From Deltaproteobacteria bacterium (GTDB lineage: Bacteria; Desulfobacterota; Desulfobacteria; Desulfobacterales; ETH-SRB1), in contig JAFCZU010000198.1 in assembly GCA_019314185.1 (NCBI GenBank), positions 1 to 6,219 of the forward strand: DNA of 6,219 nucleotides. Reading direction: 5' to 3'. Position numbers and translations under genes: made by a program. Below are positions 1 to 6,056 of this stretch, in pieces (within the stretch, counting starts at the first letter, position 1; every line of letters begins with the position of its first letter). Below the pieces are notes generated by a model that saw only the letters and a program-made list of their open reading frames with translations, was not told where the DNA came from and made no database searches.

Positions 1-585
1 TATTTCCCCCACGGTGTTAAATGGGATCTTTTTAATTCCGCCAGGAAACATCCTAAAACTATAAATGAAATGGAGGACATACCTAAACCAATTATCGGCT
101 ATTTTGGTTCCTTGACAGATGCTAACGATAAGGAAGCCATTCGATTTTGTGCAGATAAAAGGCCGGACTGGAACTTTGTATTTATCGGCGAAGTAAAAGG
201 TGATTATACTATTTTAAAGGGGCGTCCTAATATCCATTTTTTAGAGAAAAAGAGACACGAAGATATCCCTCATTATGGCAGATATTTTGATGTTGGTTTG
301 CTGAATTGGCGGCCCCATAACTGGATAAAGAATTGCTATCCCCTTAAGTCTGTCGAGTATTTGGCCTTGGGGTTACCCATTGTTTCAACGCCGATAGATG
401 AACTACGACAAAACTTTTCTGACTTCGTTTTCTTTGCCAATACCCCCGAACAATATTTGACCGAAATTGAAAAAGCTCTCAATGAAGATTCCCTCAAAAA
501 GCGGGACGCAAGAATGGGGAGAGTAAAGGATGAAACATGGGATTCAAGGATAAACCTCCTGAAAACCTGGATTCAAGAACTTTAA
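1..585 (+). CDS. Glycosyltransferase, GT-B fold (GT1/GT4-like), C-terminal part; 5' end outside window
   Basis: The frame is already open at base 1 and reads YFPHGVKWDLF before the first ATG at 70. That ATG is therefore internal and the gene starts upstream; 194 codons are visible. HGVKWDLF matches the 'HGVD..LF' linker of GT-B glycosyltransferases just before the donor-binding domain. It is followed by PIIGYFGSL, the first strand and glycine loop of that domain, and by SVEYLALGLPIVSTP, the conserved acidic E plus G-P-V/I-V motif that contacts the nucleotide-sugar. Family knowledge places such enzymes at the cytoplasmic face of the inner membrane, adding a sugar to a lipid-linked polysaccharide precursor. 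Donor and acceptor cannot be deduced. The last 49 bases overlap the start of the downstream CapA-like gene, which implies co-translation. The C-terminus looks complete (TAA at 583-585). Confidence 0.88.
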   Translation, partial: YFPHGVKWDLFNSARKHPKTINEMEDIPKPIIGYFGSLTDANDKEAIRFCADKRPDWNFVFIGEVKGDYTILKGRPNIHFLEKKRHEDIPHYGRYFDVGLLNWRPHNWIKNCYPLKSVEYLALGLPIVSTPIDELRQNFSDFVFFANTPEQYLTEIEKALNEDSLKKRDARMGRVKDETWDSRINLLKTWIQEL

Positions 586-1610
586 CTGTTACTGCTGTAG
601 GCGATATCATGCTGGGCGATAATGCCCTGCATATCGGGAGGGGTGTTGCTTCAACATGGAGACAGTTATCACTAGAAGATCAACTCGGCCTCCTGAAACC
701 ATATTTATCCGGCAACATAGTCATAGGTAACCTTGAATGTGTCTTGGGCGCAATATCATCCAAAAATCCTAAAAGAAGAGCTTATATCGCGCCGGCATCG
801 AGGGCAAAAGAACTAAAGAACATAGGGTTTACACACCTTGGTCTGGCCAATAACCATATTCTGGAGCATGGTTTTCATGCTGCAACTCAGACGAGAAACG
901 CCCTGGAAGATGCCGGCGTAATAGTATGTGGACCCAGCAATCCAGTAATTCATACAATCAATGGTAAACTCATTGCCATTTTTAATTACAGCTTAACTAA
1001 AGAAAGGTTCCCAAATGCTTTCTATAAGAACCGGGTAACTCAAGACGACCTGCTTCAAATCGAATCATCTTATGCTGACTATAAAATCGTTTTTATCCAC
1101 TGGGGTGATGAATACTCCCTTTATCCTTCCAATACTCAAATAGAGTTAGGTCATGAGTTTCTGAGGAGGGGGGCAGTCCTTGTATTCGGGCATCATCCCC
1201 ACGTTATCCAGGGCATTGAAAAAAGGGCGGGCGGCTTGATTGCATACAGCCTGGGAAACTTCATATTTGATCAAAATTGGAGCGAAGAGACTCAAACAGG
1301 TCTTATCTTAAGAGTTGTTCTTAATAATAGTAAAGTTGCAAGTTATACGATGAGGATAACGAAGCAGGATATTGACTTTGTCCCTCGATTAATAAGGTCG
1401 AACCTCCTTCAAGATCTTAACTCTCGTATGTTTAGTTTTACTGCGAGACCAGACAGATACGCTGAATATGTCAAGCGTAGGGAAAATTGGGCACGTATGA
1501 CTATGAAAAAAGAAGTGTTCAAAAATCTTACAGATATATCACTGGCAACCTTGATGTATCCGATAATAAAACGGAGCGCCACTTTGGAAAGGTTATTCTT
1601 TCCCAAATAG
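537..1610 (+). CDS. CapA family protein (poly-gamma-glutamate/capsule synthesis, metallophosphatase-like fold)
   Basis: The 357-residue product carries the full set of CapA (PgsA-type) motifs in order: GDIMLGD at 22-28, GNLE at 64-67, ANNH at 104-107, HWGDE at 188-192, GHHPHV at 218-223 and YSLGNF at 237-242. Asp, Asn, His and Glu in these blocks correspond to the metal-binding residues of the calcineurin-like fold. No signal peptide or membrane segment is visible, unlike anchored CapA/PgsA, so this is a soluble-type member. The domain begins at about residue 16. Residues 260-357 form a basic tail I do not recognise. The ATG at 537 is chosen because AAAGGA at 525-530 sits six bases upstream and the next ATG (609) falls inside the first motif. 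The gene overlaps the glycosyltransferase by 49 bp and is followed after 11 bp by the CapK-like gene. CapA proteins accompany polyglutamate and polysaccharide capsule loci; the actual reaction is inferred, not shown. Confidence 0.9.
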   Translation: MGFKDKPPENLDSRTLTVTAVGDIMLGDNALHIGRGVASTWRQLSLEDQLGLLKPYLSGNIVIGNLECVLGAISSKNPKRRAYIAPASRAKELKNIGFTHLGLANNHILEHGFHAATQTRNALEDAGVIVCGPSNPVIHTINGKLIAIFNYSLTKERFPNAFYKNRVTQDDLLQIESSYADYKIVFIHWGDEYSLYPSNTQIELGHEFLRRGAVLVFGHHPHVIQGIEKRAGGLIAYSLGNFIFDQNWSEETQTGLILRVVLNNSKVASYTMRITKQDIDFVPRLIRSNLLQDLNSRMFSFTARPDRYAEYVKRRENWARMTMKKEVFKNLTDISLATLMYPIIKRSATLERLFFPK

Positions 1611-1621
1611 ATTGAGGACTC

Positions 1622-2944
1622 ATGAATATCAGGCGATTGGGATTAAACGCTATAGACTTCTTGCTTTGTAGAAATTCCGTCTCAAGATATCAGCAATTAA
1701 TGCGATCCCAATATTATTCTTATGAGGAACTGCGCCATATCCAGAATACGAAACTCAAAAAACTAATCAAGCACGCTTATTCCACGGCAAGCTATTATCA
1801 AACTTTGATGGATAGACTCAAAATACGGCCAAACGATATACAGGATGAAAAGGATCTTTGCAAACTACCGATACTCACCAAAGAAAACGTTCGAGAGAGT
1901 CCGGGCTTTTTTGTTTCCTCCGAAATTAATAGGCTTCGTCCTGTAGTCGCAATGACCGGGGGCTCCACAGGAGCGCCTTTTGAGTACCGCATTTCTAGAA
2001 ATTTCGAGAGCTATATGTGGGGGAGTATCTGGCGGGCGTGGACTGCAGGTGGATACAGACCCGGGGACAAAGTGGCGGTTTTGGGTGGTGATCGCATAGC
2101 AAAGAATAGTCCGAAGCACAAGGTATATCATTTCCTAAATAATTGGAAATACATAAATGTAACAGACTTAGACGACAACAATTTGTTCAATATCTTTCAA
2201 AGTATTCAAGGAACTGCGTGCAAAATGATATATGCTTATCCCACTCCACTATATTTGTTATCCTGCTATATGCTTGAAAATGGCTTGAATGTACGAATAA
2301 ATCATATCGTAACAACCTCCGAAATGCTTTTTCCTGAACATCGTCTCATTATTGAAAAAGCCTTTCGATGTAAAGTATTCGACTCTTATGGCGCAAACGA
2401 TGGAGGCGTTCTCGCGTTTGAGTGTGACTATTTTGACAGATATCACCTGTCAATGGAAAGATGCATAACTGAAGTAGTAAATGACAAGGGGGAAAAAGTT
2501 CCAAACGGCACAACTGGAAATCTGATATTAACTGATTTAGAAAATTACGCGATGCCTCTAATCAGATATAAAGTTGGAGATCGGGGTTCCATTATAAATG
2601 AACCATGCGAGTGTGGTCGAGGCTTGAATCGCCTCCAAAAAATATCTGGGCGAATTAAGGATTTTGTCGAACTCAACAACGGTAGAAGAATTGATGGGAG
2701 CTATTTCACAAAACGTTTTAGAAAAATCTCAGGGATTGTATTGTTTCAGATAATTCAAAAACAATCTAAAGACATTTATGCAAAGGTCAGCCTATCTAAT
2801 AAGAAAGACTCCAAAACAAGACTCTCCTTAGAACAGTTGGGGGAAACCATCGCTAATGATTTAGGAACGGATTTCCATATTCAGGTCGACAGTTCCTTTA
2901 AAAGGACTTTGAACCAAAAATTCCGGTATATAATAAAAGAATAG
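1622..2944 (+). CDS. PaaK/CapK-like adenylate-forming enzyme (phenylacetate-CoA ligase family)
   Basis: The 440-residue product is about the usual length for the PaaK/coenzyme F390 synthetase/CapK group of the ANL superfamily. Visible motifs are the phosphate-binding loop MTGGSTGAPF (111-120), SYGANDGG (255-262, the adenine/acyl-pocket A5 region), RYKVGDRG (315-322, with the conserved ATP-ribose Asp), ISGRIKDF (341-348, hinge region) and a C-terminal NQKFRYII with Lys433 in the place of the catalytic A10 lysine. CEC at 329-331 matches the cysteine-containing segment seen in many PaaK-like proteins. The family activates a carboxylate with ATP to an acyl-adenylate and usually passes it to a thiol. 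In polysaccharide loci the substrate is generally unknown; acyl or amino-acid decoration is a guess. GAGGA at 1614-1618 precedes the ATG by three bases, a short but usable spacing. The 11-bp gap from the CapA-like gene implies one transcript. Confidence 0.88.
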   Translation: MNIRRLGLNAIDFLLCRNSVSRYQQLMRSQYYSYEELRHIQNTKLKKLIKHAYSTASYYQTLMDRLKIRPNDIQDEKDLCKLPILTKENVRESPGFFVSSEINRLRPVVAMTGGSTGAPFEYRISRNFESYMWGSIWRAWTAGGYRPGDKVAVLGGDRIAKNSPKHKVYHFLNNWKYINVTDLDDNNLFNIFQSIQGTACKMIYAYPTPLYLLSCYMLENGLNVRINHIVTTSEMLFPEHRLIIEKAFRCKVFDSYGANDGGVLAFECDYFDRYHLSMERCITEVVNDKGEKVPNGTTGNLILTDLENYAMPLIRYKVGDRGSIINEPCECGRGLNRLQKISGRIKDFVELNNGRRIDGSYFTKRFRKISGIVLFQIIQKQSKDIYAKVSLSNKKDSKTRLSLEQLGETIANDLGTDFHIQVDSSFKRTLNQKFRYIIKE

Positions 2945-3019
2945 CATAAAACAGCATACCAAATGAGTATTCACCAGCTTAGCCGCCAGCTTTGTCCTTT
3001 GTGCTAACATAGAACATCG

Positions 3020-3103
3020 TGCAAAGGATACGACATCCGCGTCTACGACAGAAATGTCAAATTGGCAAGCTTGGTCGGTACCAACCATAATTACATACTT
3101 AAC
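3020..3103 (+). pseudogene. Orphan fragment of a GDP-mannose/UDP-glucose 6-dehydrogenase (AlgD-like) C-terminal domain
   Basis: Bases 3020-3103 translate as CKGYDIRVYDRNVKLA, then SLVGTNHNYILN. This matches the beginning of the C-terminal UDP-binding domain of AlgD-type GDP-mannose dehydrogenases, where family members read 'GKGY(E/D)(L/I)R(I/V)(F/Y)DRNV...GAN..YI'. Only about 28 of the roughly 430 residues remain. An in-frame TAA at 3005-3007 blocks the frame upstream, and it ends at 3128-3130 after running into the 26-base repeat at 3100. No start, NAD-binding domain or catalytic cysteine is present, so it cannot work as an enzyme. Its presence suggests that a sugar-acid-forming dehydrogenase gene once lay here or was carried in, and that deletion or transposition removed the rest. 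The identification rests on remembered family sequences. Confidence 0.68.
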
Positions 3104-3125
3104 GAGGCTGTCGAAAATGCAGAAA
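3100..3125 (+). repeat. Direct repeat copy A (IS-end-like, GAGGCTGTCGAAAA core)
   Basis: This 26-base stretch starts TAACGAGGCTGTCGAAAA and recurs at 4074-4099 in the same orientation with one mismatch (T3118 versus A4092). It abuts the dehydrogenase fragment on its left. The GAGGCTGTC-A-run form resembles insertion-sequence termini. A degenerate partner, CTACTTTGGCTACATTCATC at 3141-3160, can be aligned with the right terminus of the 4078-4172 element with about five differences, so copy A may be a decayed copy of that element; this second half is weak. Confidence 0.7.
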
Positions 3126-3192
3126 ATTAATAGCTGATTACTACTTTGGCTACATTCATCTAAGCCCAAAACTATGAAGGAGTTTACTCAGA

Positions 3193-4059
3193 ATGCGAAC
3201 CATAAAGAAAATTCTTAAAATACCCATTAGAATGTTGCTGAAATTGTCAGCACGGAAGCAATTATCTCGCTTGAGCACAATTCGCAATCCAGCAGCGGAT
3301 AAAATAGTAAACGCTCTTACCGATACATTAAACGATCATCTTGCCTCTGAAGAAAAGACATGGGTGGATAGAATAGAAGCTCTAAGAAAAAAACTAAGTA
3401 GATCTTCAACTGAAATATCAATAACAGATTATGGAGTAGGGGCGGCAAATCTTAAGCGTACAAAAGAGGCAATGTATCAGGGGGTTACTGTAACTAGAAC
3501 AGTTGGTAACGCCTCTCGTGCGAGCACGCCTTATTTTTGGTCATTGCTATTATTCAAACTTGTTAGAAATTTTAGACCATCAAGCTGTTTAGAACTTGGT
3601 ACATGCGTAGGCATTTCTGGGGCATACCAAGCATCTGCTCAACAACTAAATAAAAATGGTGGTTTTGTTACACTGGAAGGTGATAAATCACTGGGTTCGC
3701 TTGCTGTACAAAATCTCCAATCACTTGGGCTTGATAACATTAGTGTGGTTACTGGAAGATTTCATGTGACATTAGACAAGGTTCTCAATGAACATAAACC
3801 CATAGATTATGTTTTCATTGATGGGCATCACGACGAAGATGCAACCATAGCCTATTTCGAACAAATTCAGCCATATTTCTCAGAGAAATCAATACTGATT
3901 GTTGATGATATTTCATGGTCTGATGGAATGCGCAAGGCGTGGAAACGAATAGAAGGAAGTGAGAAAGTTCGGATTTCGTTGGATCTAAGAGTAATTGGGA
4001 TCTGCATATTAGACAATGATATTGACCAAAAATATAGTTTTAGAATCTGGTTGGTGTAA
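3193..4059 (+). CDS. Class I SAM-dependent methyltransferase (Methyltransf_24-like)
   Basis: The 288-residue product has a Rossmann-type methyltransferase core. Motif I, CLELGTCVGISG, has its LELG at 133-136 (SAM glycine loop). The acidic end of strand 2 is LEGD at 161-164 (Glu162 expected to bind the ribose hydroxyls). VFIDGHHD at 207-214 and IVDDISWSD at 236-244 match the IDG.H and D-D blocks of the Methyltransf_24/CmcI/O-methyltransferase group. The first 130 residues are not part of the core; residues 1-25 are basic and amphipathic (KKILKIPIRMLLKL) and may touch the membrane. In a glycan locus it probably O-methylates a sugar, but that is inference. AAGGAG at 3177-3182 lies ten bases before the ATG. 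The gene is isolated: 248 bases from the gene before it, 305 from the one after, and bracketed by 26-base direct repeats. It looks AT-richer than its neighbours (hand counts of two lines gave about 30% and 42% G+C, against 42% and 48% in the next gene). Confidence 0.85.
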   Translation: MRTIKKILKIPIRMLLKLSARKQLSRLSTIRNPAADKIVNALTDTLNDHLASEEKTWVDRIEALRKKLSRSSTEISITDYGVGAANLKRTKEAMYQGVTVTRTVGNASRASTPYFWSLLLFKLVRNFRPSSCLELGTCVGISGAYQASAQQLNKNGGFVTLEGDKSLGSLAVQNLQSLGLDNISVVTGRFHVTLDKVLNEHKPIDYVFIDGHHDEDATIAYFEQIQPYFSEKSILIVDDISWSDGMRKAWKRIEGSEKVRISLDLRVIGICILDNDIDQKYSFRIWLV

Positions 4060-4073
4060 TGCTTGCGTGCGTA

Positions 4074-4099
4074 TAACGAGGCTGTCGAAAAAGCAGAAA
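4074..4099 (+). repeat. Direct repeat copy B (left end of the 95-bp element)
   Basis: This matches 25 of 26 bases of 3100-3125 in the same orientation, with the copies 974 bp apart around the methyltransferase gene. It begins 14 bases after that gene's stop. Here the repeat has a clear inverted partner at 4154-4172, so this copy can be explained as one end of a small mobile element plus the adjoining TAAC. Confidence 0.75.
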
Positions 4100-4172
4100 T
4101 GTAAAAATAGGACGACAGGAAACATGTTCCGCCGGAGAAGTAGTTTCTCAAAACTACTTTTTTGACAGTCTC
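4078..4172. mobile_element. 95-bp MITE-like or IS-remnant element with 19-bp terminal inverted repeats
   Basis: The left end reads GAGGCTGTCGAAAAAGCAG (4078-4096). The right end, read from the opposite strand inward from 4172, is GAGACTGTCAAAAAAGTAG. The two agree at 16 of 19 positions. AAC lies immediately outside both ends (4075-4077 and 4173-4175), consistent with a 3-bp target duplication, though three bases can match by chance. The 57-bp interior is too short for a transposase, so the element would be non-autonomous, or an internally deleted IS moved in trans. GAG(G/A)CTGTC-type ends occur in several DDE insertion-sequence families; the family is not assigned here. Confidence 0.65.
4138..4163 (+). 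terminator. Intrinsic terminator-like hairpin at the right end of the 95-bp element
   Basis: AAGTAGTTT (4138-4146) pairs perfectly with AAACTACTT (4151-4159) around a CTCA loop, and the T run continues to 4163. The stem is AT-rich, so it is weaker than a classical terminator, but position (79 bases after the methyltransferase stop) and T run suit 3'-end formation for that gene. The hairpin lies within and next to the element's right inverted repeat, so the mobile element seems to bring its own terminator. Confidence 0.55.
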
Positions 4173-4364
4173 AACCAGAGCCTGCACACTTTCAGGCTGA
4201 TGGTGAGCAGGATTGACGAAGCATTGTTCAATGCCACTACCGTTGTAAAATAATCGCAGACAACTATTGCAAGTTCAGCATGCTGTGACACAGACAAAGA
4301 TGATTTGCCAGTCGTTGAGCTCGTCTGCATTATAGAAAAGAAAACCTGACAAATAAGGCCCAAT
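4173..4364. other. Non-coding or decayed spacer, no recognisable gene
   Basis: I translated both strands of this stretch in all but one minus-strand frame and recognised nothing. The + frame continuing from the element's right end is open as far as a TAA at about 4251 but has no plausible start or known motif, and a minus-strand frame is open through much of the region without family resemblance. A small hairpin, AGCCTG (4179-4184) with CAGGCT (4193-4198), lies just outside the element and is not followed by a T run. TTGACA at 4162-4167 followed 17 bases later by CACACT gives at best a weak outward promoter. AAGG at 4355-4358 is the ribosome binding site of the next gene. Confidence 0.5.
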
Positions 4365-5600
4365 ATGATGGAATCAGTTGCTAAGGAAACGAAGAAAATC
4401 CTTATCCTAATTGAGGATGGATCTTACCTCCTTGATAATCGGGTAAGACGTGAAGCTGCTACGCTCACTATTGCCGGCTATCAGGTTGTCGTTATCTGTC
4501 CTCGATATCCCGGGGAAACAAGCCATGACATCCATGAAAAAGTCCACATCTACCGATATAACAAATGGACATTTGGTGGCCATCTTGGTGAATATCTTTC
4601 TTCTCTGATTAAGGGGGGATGGCGATCTCTGTATGTTTGGAAGCACCATGGTAGGTTTGACTGCATCCAGGCTTGCAATCCTCCTGACTTGTGGTTTCTC
4701 GTAACCGCTTTTTTCAAAGCCTTCTTCGGTGTAAAATTTGTATTTGATCACCATGACGTATGTCCTGAGCTATTTCTCTCAAGGTTTGGTAAGTCCAAAA
4801 GCAGCATAGGTTATCGAGCCATGTTGCTGCTTGAAAAGTTGACCTTTATGTTGAGCGACGGAGTGATCTCAACAAATGAGTCTTACAAACAAATCGCTAC
4901 GAAACGTGGTGGCATTTCTAAAGAACATGTTACAGTCGTCCGCAACGGTCCAGACCTAAATAAATTTCGCTTAATGGCCCCAGACCCAGACATCAAAACA
5001 CGAGACCGCTTCTTAGTTGGCTATGTTGGCAATATGAACCCGCAAGACGGCGTAGAGCACCTGCTTTTAGCTGCCAAGAAGATTATTCATGATGCTGGAC
5101 GAAAAGAGGTTTATTTTGTCCTTATAGGCAGCGGGGATTCGTATGAAGATCTTGTTGCCAAGAAAACAGCATGGAAACTCGATGATCATGTTTGGTTCAC
5201 AGGAAGGATGCACGGTGAGAAGATGTTACGGATCCTCTCATCCTGTGATATCGGCGTGCAACCAGATCCCAAGAACCCATTTAATGACGTATCTACTATG
5301 ACAAAAGCCATGGAGTACATGGCCTTGGGGAAACCTGTAGTGGCCTATGATTTGATCGAAACGCGCTATTCGTGTGGGGACTGTGCTCTGTACGCAGTTC
5401 CGAATGAAGTTGACGACCTGGTTAACAAGATTATGCTGTTGGCTGATAACGAGAAGCTGCGTGTAGAAATGGGGAAAAAAGGACGGGAGCGAGTTGAACA
5501 GTTTTTGCAATGGAAGTACTCGGAGCGGCAACTCCTTGATCTTTACAAAATGGTCTTTTCCACATCATCGCAATCCAAAGCATATGATACCAAACAATGA
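4365..5600 (+). CDS. Glycosyltransferase family 4-type (GT-B), complete
   Basis: The 411-residue product is the usual size for a bacterial GT4 enzyme and shows both GT-B domains. N-terminal domain: ILILIEDGSYLLDNRVRREA (13-31), the 'D.RVRREA' signature of a GT4 subgroup common in exopolysaccharide loci, then VFDHHDVCPELF (126-137) and ISTNESY (168-174). C-terminal domain: VVRNGPD (191-197) leading to GYVGNMNPQDGVEHLL (219-234), FTGRMHGEKM (278-287), and MEYMALGKPVVAYD (316-329), in which Glu317 is the conserved donor-sugar-binding acidic residue. No transmembrane segment is evident; the enzyme should act at the cytoplasmic membrane face. ATGs at 4365 and 4368 are both possible; AAGG at 4355-4358 is six and nine bases away respectively, so the true start is undecided by one codon. 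It sits after a terminator-like structure and so may have its own promoter or rely on read-through. Donor sugar is unknown. Confidence 0.9.
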   Translation: MMESVAKETKKILILIEDGSYLLDNRVRREAATLTIAGYQVVVICPRYPGETSHDIHEKVHIYRYNKWTFGGHLGEYLSSLIKGGWRSLYVWKHHGRFDCIQACNPPDLWFLVTAFFKAFFGVKFVFDHHDVCPELFLSRFGKSKSSIGYRAMLLLEKLTFMLSDGVISTNESYKQIATKRGGISKEHVTVVRNGPDLNKFRLMAPDPDIKTRDRFLVGYVGNMNPQDGVEHLLLAAKKIIHDAGRKEVYFVLIGSGDSYEDLVAKKTAWKLDDHVWFTGRMHGEKMLRILSSCDIGVQPDPKNPFNDVSTMTKAMEYMALGKPVVAYDLIETRYSCGDCALYAVPNEVDDLVNKIMLLADNEKLRVEMGKKGRERVEQFLQWKYSERQLLDLYKMVFSTSSQSKAYDTKQ

Positions 5601-5621
5601 CGATATCCGTAGCAAGGGCTC

Positions 5622-5679
5622 TGTTTTGCAACAAAGCAAACATGAAGGGCCGGTATGGTTTTTTAATACCGTCGCCCTT
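5622..5679 (+). promoter_or_regulatory. Two tandem hairpins in the spacer before the epimerase gene
   Basis: The second hairpin is strong. AAGGGC (5645-5650) and CGGTAT (5651-5656) pair with GCCCTT (5674-5679) and ATACCG (5666-5671), with a two-base bulge (TC, 5672-5673) and a nine-base T-rich loop. Just before it, TGTTT(T)GC (5622-5629) pairs with GCAAACA (5636-5642) around AACAAA. No T run follows the second stem, so it is not a standard terminator on the + strand. It could be a leader structure for the epimerase, an mRNA-stability element between the two genes, or a dispersed palindromic repeat. Function is inference. Confidence 0.45.
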
Positions 5680-5714
5680 GGGTCTATGCATTTGAGGAGC
5701 GAAAAGGAAAAATT

Positions 5715-6056
5715 GTGAAAGCTTTATTAGTCGCAGGTGCGCGTCCTAATTTCATGAAGATTGCGCCAGTATATCGAGAGGCTCTTAAGCTCGATCAAGT
5801 AGAATTCAAGCTCGTCCATACGGGCCAGCACTATGATTATGAGATGTCACAGGCGTTTTTTGAAGACCTGGAAATTCCAAAACCTGCCTTCTTTCTCAAT
5901 GCTGGCTCCGGCTCGTACGCACACCAGACTGCCAGGATAATGGTAGGATTTGAGAAGCTGTGCGAGGAAGAAAAGCCTGATTTGGTCATTGTAGTGGGTG
6001 ACGTTAACTCCACTTTGGCTTGTAGTATTGTTGCCAAAAAGCGGCTACCAACTTAA
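5715..6056 (+). pseudogene. wecB: UDP-N-acetylglucosamine 2-epimerase (WecB-like), truncated at residue 113
   Basis: The product begins MKALLVAGARPNFMKIAPV, the N-terminal signature of non-hydrolysing UDP-GlcNAc 2-epimerases (interconverting UDP-GlcNAc and UDP-ManNAc). It continues with HTGQHYD (35-41), GSGSYAHQTA (65-74) and VVGDVNSTLA (93-102). Family members are about 360-390 residues long and go on from this point with '(P)..HVEAGLRS'; here the frame ends at KKRLPT followed by TAA. The downstream bases contain no HVEAG in any + frame but do contain an opposing transposase-like reading frame, so the gene is interrupted rather than short. The missing two thirds hold essential catalytic and UDP-binding residues, so the remnant should be inactive. 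The GTG start at 5715 has AAGGA at 5704-5708, six bases upstream. ManNAc supply, if needed for this glycan, would have to come from another gene copy. Confidence 0.85.

Noticed and set aside
1409..1606. Minus-strand open frame inside the CapA-like gene (and similar ones inside the CapK-like and glycosyltransferase genes)
   Set aside because: They lie opposite strongly supported genes, lack known motifs and have no convincing ribosome binding sites, so they are read as shadows.
3071..3084. Small hairpin TTGGT-CGGT-ACCAA
   Set aside because: A five-base stem inside relic coding sequence that matches the dehydrogenase family; expected by chance.
3104..3130. The repeat as a shared coding segment (both copies can be read as NEAVE-N/K-AE)
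   Set aside because: Both copies do read this way in one frame, but the inverted partner at 4154-4172 shows that the sequence is better explained as a mobile-element end. Not fully excluded.
3867..4187. Minus-strand frame of about 106 codons across the 95-bp element into the methyltransferase
   Set aside because: It mostly lies opposite the methyltransferase and reads through the hairpin and inverted repeat; no motif supports a protein.
5494..5718. Plus-strand frame of 74 codons bridging the end of the glycosyltransferase and the epimerase start
   Set aside because: It overlaps the glycosyltransferase end out of frame and covers the two hairpins; the product has no recognisable features.
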